20,039 bases of DNA, from NCBI GenBank assembly GCA_036964625.1, contig JBALTG010000081.1:1-20039 (forward strand), read 5' to 3'. The position numbers were made by a program, and so were the translations under genes. Positions within the stretch are counted from its first letter, which is position 1; every line of letters starts with the position of its first letter. The notes under the pieces are model-generated. The model worked only from the letters and a program-made list of their open reading frames with translations. It did not search any database and was not told where the DNA came from. The DNA is from Motiliproteus sp036964625. Its GTDB lineage: Bacteria; Pseudomonadota; Gammaproteobacteria; Pseudomonadales; Balneatricaceae. Below, piece after piece: positions 7,765 to 14,624 of the stretch.

Positions 7765-8169
7765 ATGCAGCCTCAGGATAGCAGCCCCCCTGTTAGCTAT
7801 TCGATCACCCAGTTGTCGCACGAGTTTGATATCTCGCCGCGCACGATCCGTTTTTACGAGGACAAGGGACTGCTCAACCCCGATCGCAGCAAGTACCGCC
7901 GCACGTACAGCAAACGGGATCGGGTGCGGTTGATGTTGATCCTGCGCGGCAAGCGGGTCGGTTTTTCTCTGGATGAGTCACGCGAACTGTTCGATATCTA
8001 TGATTCGGGAACCGGCGAAGAGACTCAGTTACGCCACTGGTACAGGCTACTCCAGGAACACCAAACCCGGCTGGAACAGAACAAACAGGATATCGAAGAG
8101 TTATTAGCCGAGGTCAAGAGTGCCAAAGGCCATTGCCAGCAACTGATGGATACCGAAATAAAACCCTAA
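7765..8169 (+). CDS. MerR-family transcriptional regulator (LiuR-like)
   Basis: The 134-residue product carries an N-terminal winged helix-turn-helix, YSITQLSHEFDISPRTIRFY (residues 12-31), then EDKGLL and a wing with RRTYSKRDRVRL, and ends in a helical dimerisation region (about 85-125) rich in Glu, Gln and Leu. The segment LRGKRVGFSLDESRELFDIY is characteristic of the LiuR branch, which controls branched-chain amino acid and acyl-CoA catabolism in proteobacteria. The start is uncertain: ATG 7765 gives the usual family length, while ATG 7711 or GTG 7651 would add Asp/Gln-rich leaders; none has a clear Shine-Dalgarno site. No metal-binding cysteine pattern is seen. It could regulate the nearby SDR or bcr genes, but this is only positional inference. 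Confidence 0.82.
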   Translation: MQPQDSSPPVSYSITQLSHEFDISPRTIRFYEDKGLLNPDRSKYRRTYSKRDRVRLMLILRGKRVGFSLDESRELFDIYDSGTGEETQLRHWYRLLQEHQTRLEQNKQDIEELLAEVKSAKGHCQQLMDTEIKP

Positions 8170-8196
8170 GACACCTCTCCCAAGGAGCGCCCGTTG

Positions 8197-8697
8197 ATGA
8201 CAGCGACAACCGACCCAAATTTGGCACTGATCCGCGACTCCCTGGCCCTGAAACGTGAAATTGGCGACGGTTACTCGCAGCTGGCCGAACAGCTCGAAAA
8301 TTTTAACAATCCAGCGGCCGCCGCCAGCTTCCTGAAACTGGCCGAACAACAGCAGCAGCACATCCAACGCCTGGCAGCACTCGCATCCGAACACTCCGGC
8401 AGTGACCTAAGCCTGAGTGTACGCGTCGATCAGGCATCACCCGCCGACGATATCAACGCCTCCTCGCACTACCTGATGACCCCCTATCACGCCGTCGCTC
8501 TGGCGCTCGAGATCGAGGAAACGACTCAAAACACCCTGCTCGACCGCCTGGGCATTAGCGCCAACGATCCACAGAGTCAGTCGCAGCAGCAGGAGCACGC
8601 CCGGCACATCCAGGTGTTGCAGCAGCTGCTAAGCAACTGCCCCACCCCCCCCGAACATTGGGATGAAGACCTCGACCCACCCTTTCTGGACGACTGA
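8197..8697 (+). CDS. putative ferritin-like four-helix protein
   Basis: The protein has 166 residues, is acidic, and has no signal peptide or membrane segment. Four amphipathic helices can be drawn: about 20-37, 39-64, 95-118 and 130-147. Carboxylate and histidine residues occur where a diiron ferritin/rubrerythrin-like bundle would need them (E31; E50 and H55; E105 and E107; E133, H134 and H137), but the classic ExxH pairs are not exact, so metal binding is unproven. The C-terminus is a short Pro/Asp/Glu-rich tail. AAGGAG at 8182-8187 sets the ATG at 8197. The gene lies 27 bases after the MerR-family gene and is probably co-transcribed with it. Otherwise it should be treated as a conserved hypothetical protein. 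Confidence 0.65.
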   Translation: MTATTDPNLALIRDSLALKREIGDGYSQLAEQLENFNNPAAAASFLKLAEQQQQHIQRLAALASEHSGSDLSLSVRVDQASPADDINASSHYLMTPYHAVALALEIEETTQNTLLDRLGISANDPQSQSQQQEHARHIQVLQQLLSNCPTPPEHWDEDLDPPFLDD

Positions 8698-9046
8698 ACA
8701 GCCGGAATGGCGAATGTGACCCACCCAGCGCCCTGGCCTCTGGCGCACTAAAGGGCGCAGTTATCGGCATGGCCATCACTACTGCCCCGCCTCCCCCAAA
8801 AAAAGTGCTCCCACTTTGCCTTTTAATTCAATTTAATTTAATGGTCAATTCAATCAGTTGCCAATTTCAGCCGCTGCAATATGTGGAACTGTCAGCCGCA
8901 AACCGGGCCTTAGATCGAAATCAACGCCGAAGCACAGCATGCAACAGCCGCACTCCGTATCGCCCCCAGAGGATCCGATCTGAGTATAAATGTGGCCTTA
9001 GGCTGGCGTCGGGCCGAAATTACCGAGGCCACAAACAGGTTTTATT
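8698..9046. other. 349-base gap without a convincing gene
   Basis: A GCGCCCT (8728-8734) / AGGGCGC (8752-8758) stem with a 17-base loop may be a weak terminator for the preceding gene; no T-run follows. An AT-rich stretch lies at about 8818-8850. An open frame starting at 8769 on the + strand has an unlikely Pro-rich composition and no ribosome-binding site, so it was not called. Confidence 0.5.
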
Positions 9047-9286
9047 ATGCAAGTGCATCCTGATGCTATCCCGCCGGTGCTCGCCGGGCCAATCCTGCGC
9101 CGGACTTCGCCAACCCGGGTGACGCTATGGCTGGCAACCCGATCACAGGCCGACGTCCGCCTGGAGTTTGACTCTGGCGACGGCAAACCGCGCTGCGTCG
9201 AGCTGCAGGCCGACTCGCCCGGCTTCACCCAGCTACAAGCCAGCCGCAACCTGTGCTATTTACTGATCGACCTAAGCCTGTCGTAA
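9047..9286 (+). pseudogene. N-terminal remnant of a PhoD-like phosphatase
   Basis: The 79 codons encode VLAGPILRRTSPTRVTLWLA and following residues, which resemble the N-terminal beta-sandwich domain that precedes the metallophosphatase domain in alkaline phosphatase D (PhoD-like) proteins. Those proteins are usually several hundred residues long. Here the frame ends after the first domain, and the stop is only 16 bases from the end of the opposing gene, so the catalytic part has been lost, most likely by deletion. There is no clear ribosome-binding site. It sits inside the segment bracketed by the two structured repeats. The family call rests on short similarity; a small lineage-specific protein is the alternative. 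Confidence 0.5.
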
Positions 9287-9302
9287 CGGCAATCAAGAGT
9301 CG

Positions 9303-9506
9303 TTATAGCCTTATAAACTTTGGAGCGAATAACAAGCCGATACCAATCAAAGCCAAAAACATAGCGTCAGAGATAAAATACGGATAGACCATCAACACAA
9401 CGCCCGTATATCGAGTAACCAGGTTAGATTGCCTTTTTCCGTAGATGAAGTAGCCGAAACCCATTGAGCTGAAGACTAACCCCACTAAGATCATGTTGGT
9501 ATCCAT
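9303..9506 (-). CDS. small integral membrane protein
   Basis: The protein has 67 residues and three predicted hydrophobic segments: about 5-22 (ILVGLVFSSMGFGYFIYG), 31-46 and 47-62. A Gly/Tyr-rich first helix, the loop GKRQSNLV, the motif VYPYF and a C-terminal APKFIRL match a widespread proteobacterial family of tiny membrane proteins, sometimes labelled amino acid transport protein without experimental support. No function can be assigned. The ribosome-binding site is weak. It converges on the PhoD-like remnant, and repeat copy 2 lies about 50 bases upstream, so its promoter probably lies in or near that repeat. Confidence 0.7.
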   Translation of the reverse strand: MDTNMILVGLVFSSMGFGYFIYGKRQSNLVTRYTGVVLMVYPYFISDAMFLALIGIGLLFAPKFIRL

Positions 9507-9553
9507 TACACGCTCTGGTCTCTGGGTGAATGTTTGGCTTCCTATGTTGGACT

Positions 9554-9714
9554 TTTAACCTGATGGACAAATAGGGTCCATACCTATTTGTCCAGCGCCC
9601 TTAAAATCTGCCGCAGTTGCGTGGAACTGCTTGATGCTCAGGGGCTCGCATGGGTCTTCGGCGCTTACTGTTGACGCATCCTTGCGTCTCTTACTAACCC
9701 GCCGGGTTAATAAG
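9554..9714 (+). repeat. hairpin-rich dispersed repeat, copy 2
   Basis: This is the second copy of the element at 7417-7573, in the same orientation, with roughly 80-85% of positions alike by eye and a 3-base insertion near 9665. The first stem is perfect here: GGACAAATAGG (9565-9575) with CCTATTTGTCC (9583-9593). The GCAGTT/AACTGC, GACGCA/TGCGTC and TAACCCG-C-CGGGTTA stems are kept, but the CATTGGTC/GACCAATG stem of copy 1 is not. It lies upstream of the small membrane protein gene and downstream of the MCP gene. Confidence 0.75.
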
Positions 9715-9785
9715 TCAATCATCATTGTCGAGCTTGAGCTCAGAGTGACAAAAGAGTAACCATTGGGGTTGAGGCAGGTTGGCTA

Positions 9786-9857
9786 AACGGCCGGGAAGCC
9801 GCCGTTACAGACCGGGAGCCCCGTGATCACTCCTTCCCTTCCAGAGCGGATGCCGCT
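9786..9857. other. intergenic stems downstream of the MCP gene
   Basis: AACGGC (9786-9791) and GCCGTT (9801-9806) form a 6-bp stem with a 9-base loop, and AGCGG-ATG-CCGCT occupies 9845-9857. The second could be a weak terminator for the MCP gene on the minus strand, but it lacks a T-run. No gene was found between 9715 and 9872. Confidence 0.35.
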
Positions 9858-9872
9858 TCCGTGACTTATTGG

Positions 9873-11486
9873 CTATACCTTGAATTGCATGACTAAGCCC
9901 TTAAGATCGCGCGACAGCTTTGACAAATCCTTACTGGATGCCGCAATTTGTGCAGCTCCTGCTTCAGTTTGCCGCGATACCTCGCTGATATTGCCTACGT
10001 TATTATTTATTTGTTCCGCCACAGCGAGCTGTTCCTCAGACGATGCAGCGATCTGCGTATTCATATCGCTGATAGTGGAAACAACAGCGGTAATATCTTG
10101 CAGGGAGACGCCAGCTTGCTGGGCCTGCTCAACAGAGGATTGGGCCTGCCCCCTGCTTTGATTCATCGCCAACGATGCATTTTTCGATACAGACTGCAGC
10201 TGATCGATCAGTTTCTTGATTTCTAAGGTTGATGTTTGGGTGCGATGTGACAATGTCCGGACCTCGTCGGCAACAACAGCAAAACCACGCCCTTGCTCAC
10301 CAGCTCTGGCTGCCTCAATCGCCGCGTTAAGCGCTAGCAGATTTGTCTGCTCTGCAATGCCCTCAATCGCCCCTATTATTGTGCCTATATTGGTACTATC
10401 CTGCTCCAGGTTTTCAATAATGATTCGGGTCTGCTCAAGCTCTGTCGCCATCTGATTATTTAGATCAATGGTCTGACCCACGACTGACGCCCCCTCTCTG
10501 GCCTTGTCATTAGCCAGCTCTGCAGATTGTGCCGCTTGAGAGGTATTTCGAGCCACCTCTTCTACCGCTAAGACCATTTCATTAATTGAGCGGGCGACTT
10601 CATCGGTTTCCTGCCGCTGCTGGCTCATCCCCATGATCGTCTCCTCGGTGGTCATACTCACCTGATCAGCAGAAGACATAACCTGCTCTGTTGCTTGGGT
10701 AACCTGCTGAATCGTGAGCTGCAGTTTTTCCATAAACTGATTGAACCAGCCAGCCAGTTCACCAAACTCATCTTTATTTTCTACCAGCAGCCGCTTCGTC
10801 AGATCTCCCTCGCCCTGGGCAATATCCTTGAGCATGAGTACGATTCCCTTCAAGGTTCGGGTAATCGATCCTGAAATCCACAACGTTAACAAAATCGGTA
10901 CCAAGATCGACAAACCGGCAACGATCAAAAACAACCTGGAATCGGTGCGGCCCTTATTGGTCATTTGATCAAAATCACTAGCGACCAGTTCTTTCTGATG
11001 CGCTAAATTTTCTTTCATCTGCATATCAATGGCGTGATAAAGCTTATCCAGAGCGGGGTATGTTTGAGAGGCTCCATAGGAATCCGCATCTTCGGCAGTC
11101 GCAACAGCGACCTTTTGATACAAAGCCTGGTACTGCGTCAGATCATTGATAATCGATGAGGTGTCTCTTCCAGATGTTTCACTAAACTTTTTGATGTCAG
11201 TAGTAGAAGCCGCTAACAGCGCCTTGCCTGCATCAGCATGCTGCTGAATGGCGCTCGGCTCCTGCCCCATCATTGTCATGATACTGAGTTCTTTCACCGT
11301 CGCATGGGCGCCGGTTAAGCGAGTCGAAACTGCGGAAAGCTGGTCCATAGTCGCAAAGGTTTCGTTATATATCCGTTCAAGCAACTGCTGACTAGAGCGG
11401 CTCTGACTGGAGTAGAGAAAGACTAAAATAACTATCGAAAAAAAGACCAGCACAGGACTAATTAACAATCGGAAACGGATGCTCAT
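9873..11486 (-). CDS. methyl-accepting chemotaxis protein
   Basis: This 537-residue transmembrane chemoreceptor has a first membrane helix at about 7-25, a helical periplasmic ligand-binding region to about 180 (four-helix-bundle type), a second membrane helix near 185-206, a HAMP domain to about 260 (DIAQGEGDLTKRL, DEFGELAGWFN), and a long coiled-coil signalling domain. The hairpin tip is unmistakable: EQTNLLALNAAIEAARAGEQ and GRGFAVVADEVRTL, which contact CheA and CheW. ATG 11486 is chosen because AAAGG (11494-11498) lies 7 bases upstream; a GTG at 11492 is too close to that site. There is no C-terminal CheR-tethering pentapeptide. It follows the Cache-domain gene on the same strand, with a terminator in between. 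The ligand is unknown. Confidence 0.95.
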   Translation of the reverse strand: MSIRFRLLISPVLVFFSIVILVFLYSSQSRSSQQLLERIYNETFATMDQLSAVSTRLTGAHATVKELSIMTMMGQEPSAIQQHADAGKALLAASTTDIKKFSETSGRDTSSIINDLTQYQALYQKVAVATAEDADSYGASQTYPALDKLYHAIDMQMKENLAHQKELVASDFDQMTNKGRTDSRLFLIVAGLSILVPILLTLWISGSITRTLKGIVLMLKDIAQGEGDLTKRLLVENKDEFGELAGWFNQFMEKLQLTIQQVTQATEQVMSSADQVSMTTEETIMGMSQQRQETDEVARSINEMVLAVEEVARNTSQAAQSAELANDKAREGASVVGQTIDLNNQMATELEQTRIIIENLEQDSTNIGTIIGAIEGIAEQTNLLALNAAIEAARAGEQGRGFAVVADEVRTLSHRTQTSTLEIKKLIDQLQSVSKNASLAMNQSRGQAQSSVEQAQQAGVSLQDITAVVSTISDMNTQIAASSEEQLAVAEQINNNVGNISEVSRQTEAGAAQIAASSKDLSKLSRDLKGLVMQFKV

Positions 11487-11507
11487 ATTCACACCTTTGG
11501 CTCACAC

Positions 11508-11544
11508 AAAAAGTCCCAAGCGATCGAATTCAGACCACTTGGGA
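11508..11544 (-). terminator. intrinsic terminator/attenuator between the Cache and MCP genes
   Basis: On the minus strand TCCCAAG (11544-11538) pairs with CTTGGGA (11520-11514), extended by T.G and G-C pairs, and is followed by C and five T (11512-11508). The T-run ends 21 bases before the MCP start, leaving little room for a separate MCP promoter downstream. Confidence 0.7.
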
Positions 11545-11584
11545 TGACAGATACTAAACGTCACCGTTTATTGATTGGTAAAGC

Positions 11585-12067
11585 TTAGAGTGACCCGGCG
11601 TACGTTCCGCTAGCAACAATGAATTTGCGACCGCCATTCTCAGCCAAGCTGCTATATACCTTTTTCTTAAACAGTCCTGAGGTTGTGCCAGGCTTTTGGT
11701 AAACGTATTCCGTCCAACCGCCGCCGTTTAAAGCATGCCTAACAATTTCATCGCGGAATTTTTTGCCCTTTACATCCGGTTTACCTTTGTAACTACGACC
11801 TACGAGCTTAGGCTTTACCGGGTGGGCCAACATGACGACATTGTCATCGTAGACAAAGACATACTTGCTACCATTATGAAAGTCACCATCGGTCTTTCCG
11901 ATAGTGGCCAATGCGCTCTCACCCTGCTCATTAAGCAGCTGAACAGCCTTGTCGACAAACGCGACTACCTCCTTTTCTTCGTCAGTATTCGCCGATACTG
12001 AGCCAGCAAAACCTATAGTTATCATAAGGATAATAAGTTTTGAAAAATACTCAACCATTAGTTTCAT
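11585..12067 (-). CDS. secreted single-Cache-domain sensor protein
   Basis: The 160-residue protein starts with a signal peptide (MKLMVEYFSKLIILMITIGF, cleavage likely after SVSA at about residue 26). The remainder is a small Cache domain (sCache_2 type): a helix EEKEVVAFVDKAVQLLNEQG, the strand KYVFVYDDNVVMLAHPVKP, then DVKGKKFRDEI, GGGWTEYVYQKPG and KFIVASGTY. Cache domains bind small ligands outside the cytoplasm, usually as part of receptors; here the domain is free and has no output domain. ATG 12067 is chosen because AAGGA (12074-12078) is 6 bases upstream, whereas the ATG at 12073 abuts that site. The MCP gene follows on the same strand, so it may act as a periplasmic binding partner for that receptor. 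Confidence 0.85.
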   Translation of the reverse strand: MKLMVEYFSKLIILMITIGFAGSVSANTDEEKEVVAFVDKAVQLLNEQGESALATIGKTDGDFHNGSKYVFVYDDNVVMLAHPVKPKLVGRSYKGKPDVKGKKFRDEIVRHALNGGGWTEYVYQKPGTTSGLFKKKVYSSLAENGGRKFIVASGTYAGSL

Positions 12068-12542
12068 TGCCATTCCTTTTAGTGTAACTACGATAATATT
12101 ATTTGATAGTCTCGCCGTTGATACTGATCCGATAGGGCAGGTTTTTACAGTTCTTAGCTGACAGCACTCCTATTGCTAGATTGAATAGATGATTCCTTAT
12201 TTTCACCGCATGGACTCAAAACAAACCTACAAATATTTGTTTCTTAATAGTCTTGCAGATCAGCCAATTGTGCCATATCTATAGGCAGAAACATTGTTCA
12301 AGATCATATAAATGTGAATATAACATTGGATTCTAAGGTAATCTGAAGCTCAAAAATGAGAAGCCGTTTTCCCGTTTACCTATGTTTTAGGCAGTCATTA
12401 GACGTTAGACAAGCGCTTTTTAAGTGACGGCTTGGGCCGAAAACGGCCTCTGACCTATCTCGCATCTGCTACAACGGCTAATCAGTTATAGAAACAGGAA
12501 AGCCCCATTGCTTTTATTAGACGAGGCTCTTAGTCGACAATG

Positions 12543-12557
12543 TGTGATCTGATCACA
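12543..12557. promoter_or_regulatory. 15-bp odd palindrome, possible operator
   Basis: TGTGATC-T-GATCACA is a perfect 7-1-7 inverted repeat. The half-site TGTGA...TCACA is CRP-like, but the spacing is 5 rather than 6 bases, so a dimeric repressor of another family is equally possible. No gene start is adjacent; the Cache gene begins about 475 bases away. Confidence 0.3.
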
Positions 12558-12934
12558 GCCCAATTATAGGTCGGATCGGGAGGACGCCGCGTTCCGATTA
12601 AAGGCGTCGAATAAACACCCCGTCTGGTCTAACACGCCGATCGCTGCTTCCTGCCGAAGGGGCTCCTATGCAAGGCCAACCGCTGCTTGTTTTGGATAAA
12701 AATTCAACTTTTGAGCATTAAAGGGCAAATTTAATACACAACCTACTCTTGACACTAATCAGACAGCCGTCTAAGGGGATTATTTTATTTATGTTTTTTT
12801 AAACACGCCTATTGACTCAAATAACTTACTGATAAATAGCGATATAATATTTGACAGTACGAAAAATGATCAATCTGTATGCCTGCCCTATGAACTGCTG
12901 GTTCAGCCACGTTTCCCCGTACTACCTCACAGAC

Positions 12935-12957
12935 TTATCCACAGATACTGTGCATAA
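12935..12957. promoter_or_regulatory. head-to-head pair of DnaA-box sequences
   Basis: TTATCCACA (12935-12943, + strand) matches the DnaA-box consensus, and TGTGCATAA (12949-12957) is the reverse complement of TTATGCACA, a common variant. The two boxes are 5 bases apart and face each other. An AT-rich tract lies about 80-150 bases upstream (12779-12856). No dnaA, dnaN or mnmG gene is nearby, so this may be a DnaA-binding regulatory or titration site rather than the chromosomal origin. Confidence 0.45.
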
Positions 12958-13270
12958 CTCTGAACTAACCCTAACCAGGCGTTCACCCCGCAAGAGGAAG
13001 CGCCTCCCCTTATCTCCTGGGCTGGGCTGGGTTCGCTCAGACTCACGAGCATACGAATTCAACTATCCCAAAATTTTGACCTCGACAAGTTCACCCGCTC
13101 CGGCATCGCTCGGCGTCTAGGTGCGGATAACAAGGCCAGGCCCTGCCGATAACTCAGCGTCTCCGCCTACCACTGAGCGAAGGCCGTCGGGGGATCCGCT
13201 CCGGCCGGGCGCACGTACCGGCCTTGATGAGGTTCGCGTAGATCAGTTTTAAATTTGACTGTCTGCCAGA

Positions 13271-14164
13271 TTAAGTCGTAAAAATATGCTGCTTGGCCGC
13301 CTGACTGATCGCCACCACGGCAGGATGTGTGAGTTTACGTTCAATGGAGATCGCGTGATAGCGAACCCGGAGTCCATCGGCATGGCCGATCATCTCAACC
13401 CCATGCTGAGCGATGATCTCATTGGTGATAATAACCGAGGCGGGGAAAATACCCGCCCCGCCCTGACCGAACGCCTTCATCAGCGCCGTATCATCGAACT
13501 CGCCCACGATACGCGGAGCGATCTGGTGCTTGTTCAGCCAGCGCTCCAGCGGCCCCCGGATCGCAGCCCCCTTACCGGGCATAAGCAGCGGTGCATGGTG
13601 CAGTGAGGCGGGAAAACCGCAGCGGTAATGCGCGAGTTCAGGGCGGCCAAAAAAAGCGATCTTGCTCTCACCTAAAAAGTGACTGTAGCCCTTAACACCC
13701 AGGTCAGACGGCATGGCACGGTCGGCAATGACCAGATCCAGCTTATGGATGGCCAATTCGGCGAACAGACTCTCAAGTTTATCTTCGGTACAACACAGGC
13801 GGACCGGTTCTGCGATACTCAGTGCCGGAGCGAGCAGACGGTAAGCAATCGATTTGGGAACCACGTCGGCGATACCTACGCGAAACTCCAGATCGTTACT
13901 GCTGCGGGGTGCCCGCAACGCCTGTTCAAGCTCCCCGCCAATCTGAAAGATCTCATCAGCATGCGACAACGCCAATTTTCCAGCCGCGGTCAGCTCGAGT
14001 CGTCGCCCTTTACGGCTGAACAACGCTGATCCCAATGCCTTTTCCAGGTCACTGAGTTGACCGCTGATCGTCTGCGGGGTCAGGTTTAACTGCTGTGCGG
14101 CGCGGGCGATGCCCCCGCTGTTGGCAACCGTACGGAAATAATAGAGATGCTTGTAGTTGAGCAT
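13271..14164 (-). CDS. nhaR: LysR-family transcriptional activator NhaR
   Basis: This 297-residue LysR-type regulator begins MLNYKHLYYFRTVANSGGIA, with the helix-turn-helix at about residues 17-44 (AAQQLNLTPQTISGQLSDLE). LYYF, LTPQTISGQ and the C-terminal EFDDTALMKAFGQGGAGIF and YHAISIER are hallmarks of NhaR, as is the length. In enterobacteria NhaR senses sodium and high pH and activates nhaA, osmC and other envelope stress genes. The remainder is the periplasmic-binding-protein-like effector domain. No nhaA gene is in the window, so the target may be elsewhere or may include the divergent HPF-like and membrane-protein genes 118 bases away. The ribosome-binding site is weak. Confidence 0.88.
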   Translation of the reverse strand: MLNYKHLYYFRTVANSGGIARAAQQLNLTPQTISGQLSDLEKALGSALFSRKGRRLELTAAGKLALSHADEIFQIGGELEQALRAPRSSNDLEFRVGIADVVPKSIAYRLLAPALSIAEPVRLCCTEDKLESLFAELAIHKLDLVIADRAMPSDLGVKGYSHFLGESKIAFFGRPELAHYRCGFPASLHHAPLLMPGKGAAIRGPLERWLNKHQIAPRIVGEFDDTALMKAFGQGGAGIFPASVIITNEIIAQHGVEMIGHADGLRVRYHAISIERKLTHPAVVAISQAAKQHIFTT

Positions 14165-14282
14165 TAGAGCATTGCACCAAGTTTTATCGATCTAATAGCG
14201 TAAAAAAATCGAATTTTATTGCTGCTTCTATCAGGCCATAATCACCACCCTGGGTCAACTTAGGCGCGAGACCGGAGCCTGC

Positions 14283-14624
14283 ATGCGGATCGATATCAAA
14301 TCCTCGGGAATAGAACTGACTGCAGCCCAGCAGGCTCAGATCAGCCAACATGTTGCTCGGGTGCTGGCGCAACTCAAGCATCGAATTTCAAAGATCAGTC
14401 TGATGCTTTGTGAAAAGGATGATCCCAAAGGGATTATCGGCAAGTGCTGCACGGTGACGCTCTGCTCCCAAGGGATGGAGAATCTCGTTGTCAGCGATAC
14501 TCAGGCGGAGCTCAATGCCGCCATAGAGCGCGCACTGCAACGAATCAATCGAACCCTGTTACGACGTCTAAAGCACGACAATCACCGCGCGAACAATGGA
14601 GAGTTCGGTTATGAAGAGCATTAA
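14283..14624 (+). CDS. HPF/RaiA-family ribosome-associated protein
   Basis: The protein has 113 residues. It starts MRIDIKSSGIELTAAQQAQI and continues with a helix, the strand KISLMLCEKDDPKG, the strand CCTVTLCSQGMENLVVSD, and a second helix ELNAAIERALQRINRTLLRR; this beta-alpha-beta-beta-beta-alpha order is the HPF/RaiA (sigma-54 modulation protein) fold. Family members bind the 30S subunit and slow or shelter ribosomes in stress; the basic LLRRLKHDNHR end suits rRNA binding. There is no long-form C-terminal dimerisation domain. GGAG at 14274-14277 precedes the ATG by 5 bases. The gene overlaps the next one by 14 bases, suggesting coupled translation, and is divergent from nhaR. It is a paralogue outside the usual rpoN context. 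Confidence 0.75.
   Translation: MRIDIKSSGIELTAAQQAQISQHVARVLAQLKHRISKISLMLCEKDDPKGIIGKCCTVTLCSQGMENLVVSDTQAELNAAIERALQRINRTLLRRLKHDNHRANNGEFGYEEH

Larger units (their letters stand above)
12068..13270. other. 1.2-kb region without a convincing gene
   Basis: No open frame here has both a plausible start site and protein-like composition; one at 12851-13120 (+) has neither. The region is AT-rich to about 12880 and more GC-rich afterwards. It contains a GGCCG-AAAA-CGGCC hairpin (12435-12448), the palindrome at 12543-12557, a GACGCC/GGCGTC stem (12583-12588 and 12603-12608), the AT-rich tract and DnaA-like boxes near 12.8-12.96 kb, and an AAGGCCG/CGGCCTT stem near 13183-13229. The sequence may hold unrecognised regulatory RNA or decayed genes. 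Confidence 0.5.

Noticed and set aside
8769..9122. 117-codon + frame in the gap after the ferritin-like gene
   Set aside because: No ribosome-binding site, Pro-rich and low-complexity start, and it overlaps the PhoD-like remnant in another frame.
7417..9714. Insertion sequence with transposase
   Set aside because: The repeats have no transposase frame between or inside them and no clear terminal inverted repeats of IS type, so they were called a dispersed structured repeat.
12543..12557. CRP-binding site
   Set aside because: The half-sites match, but the spacer is 5 instead of 6 bases and no promoter or gene start is close; kept only as an unassigned palindrome.
12851..13120. 89-codon + frame in the gene-poor region
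   Set aside because: It spans the DnaA-box pair, has no ribosome-binding site and shows no protein-like composition.
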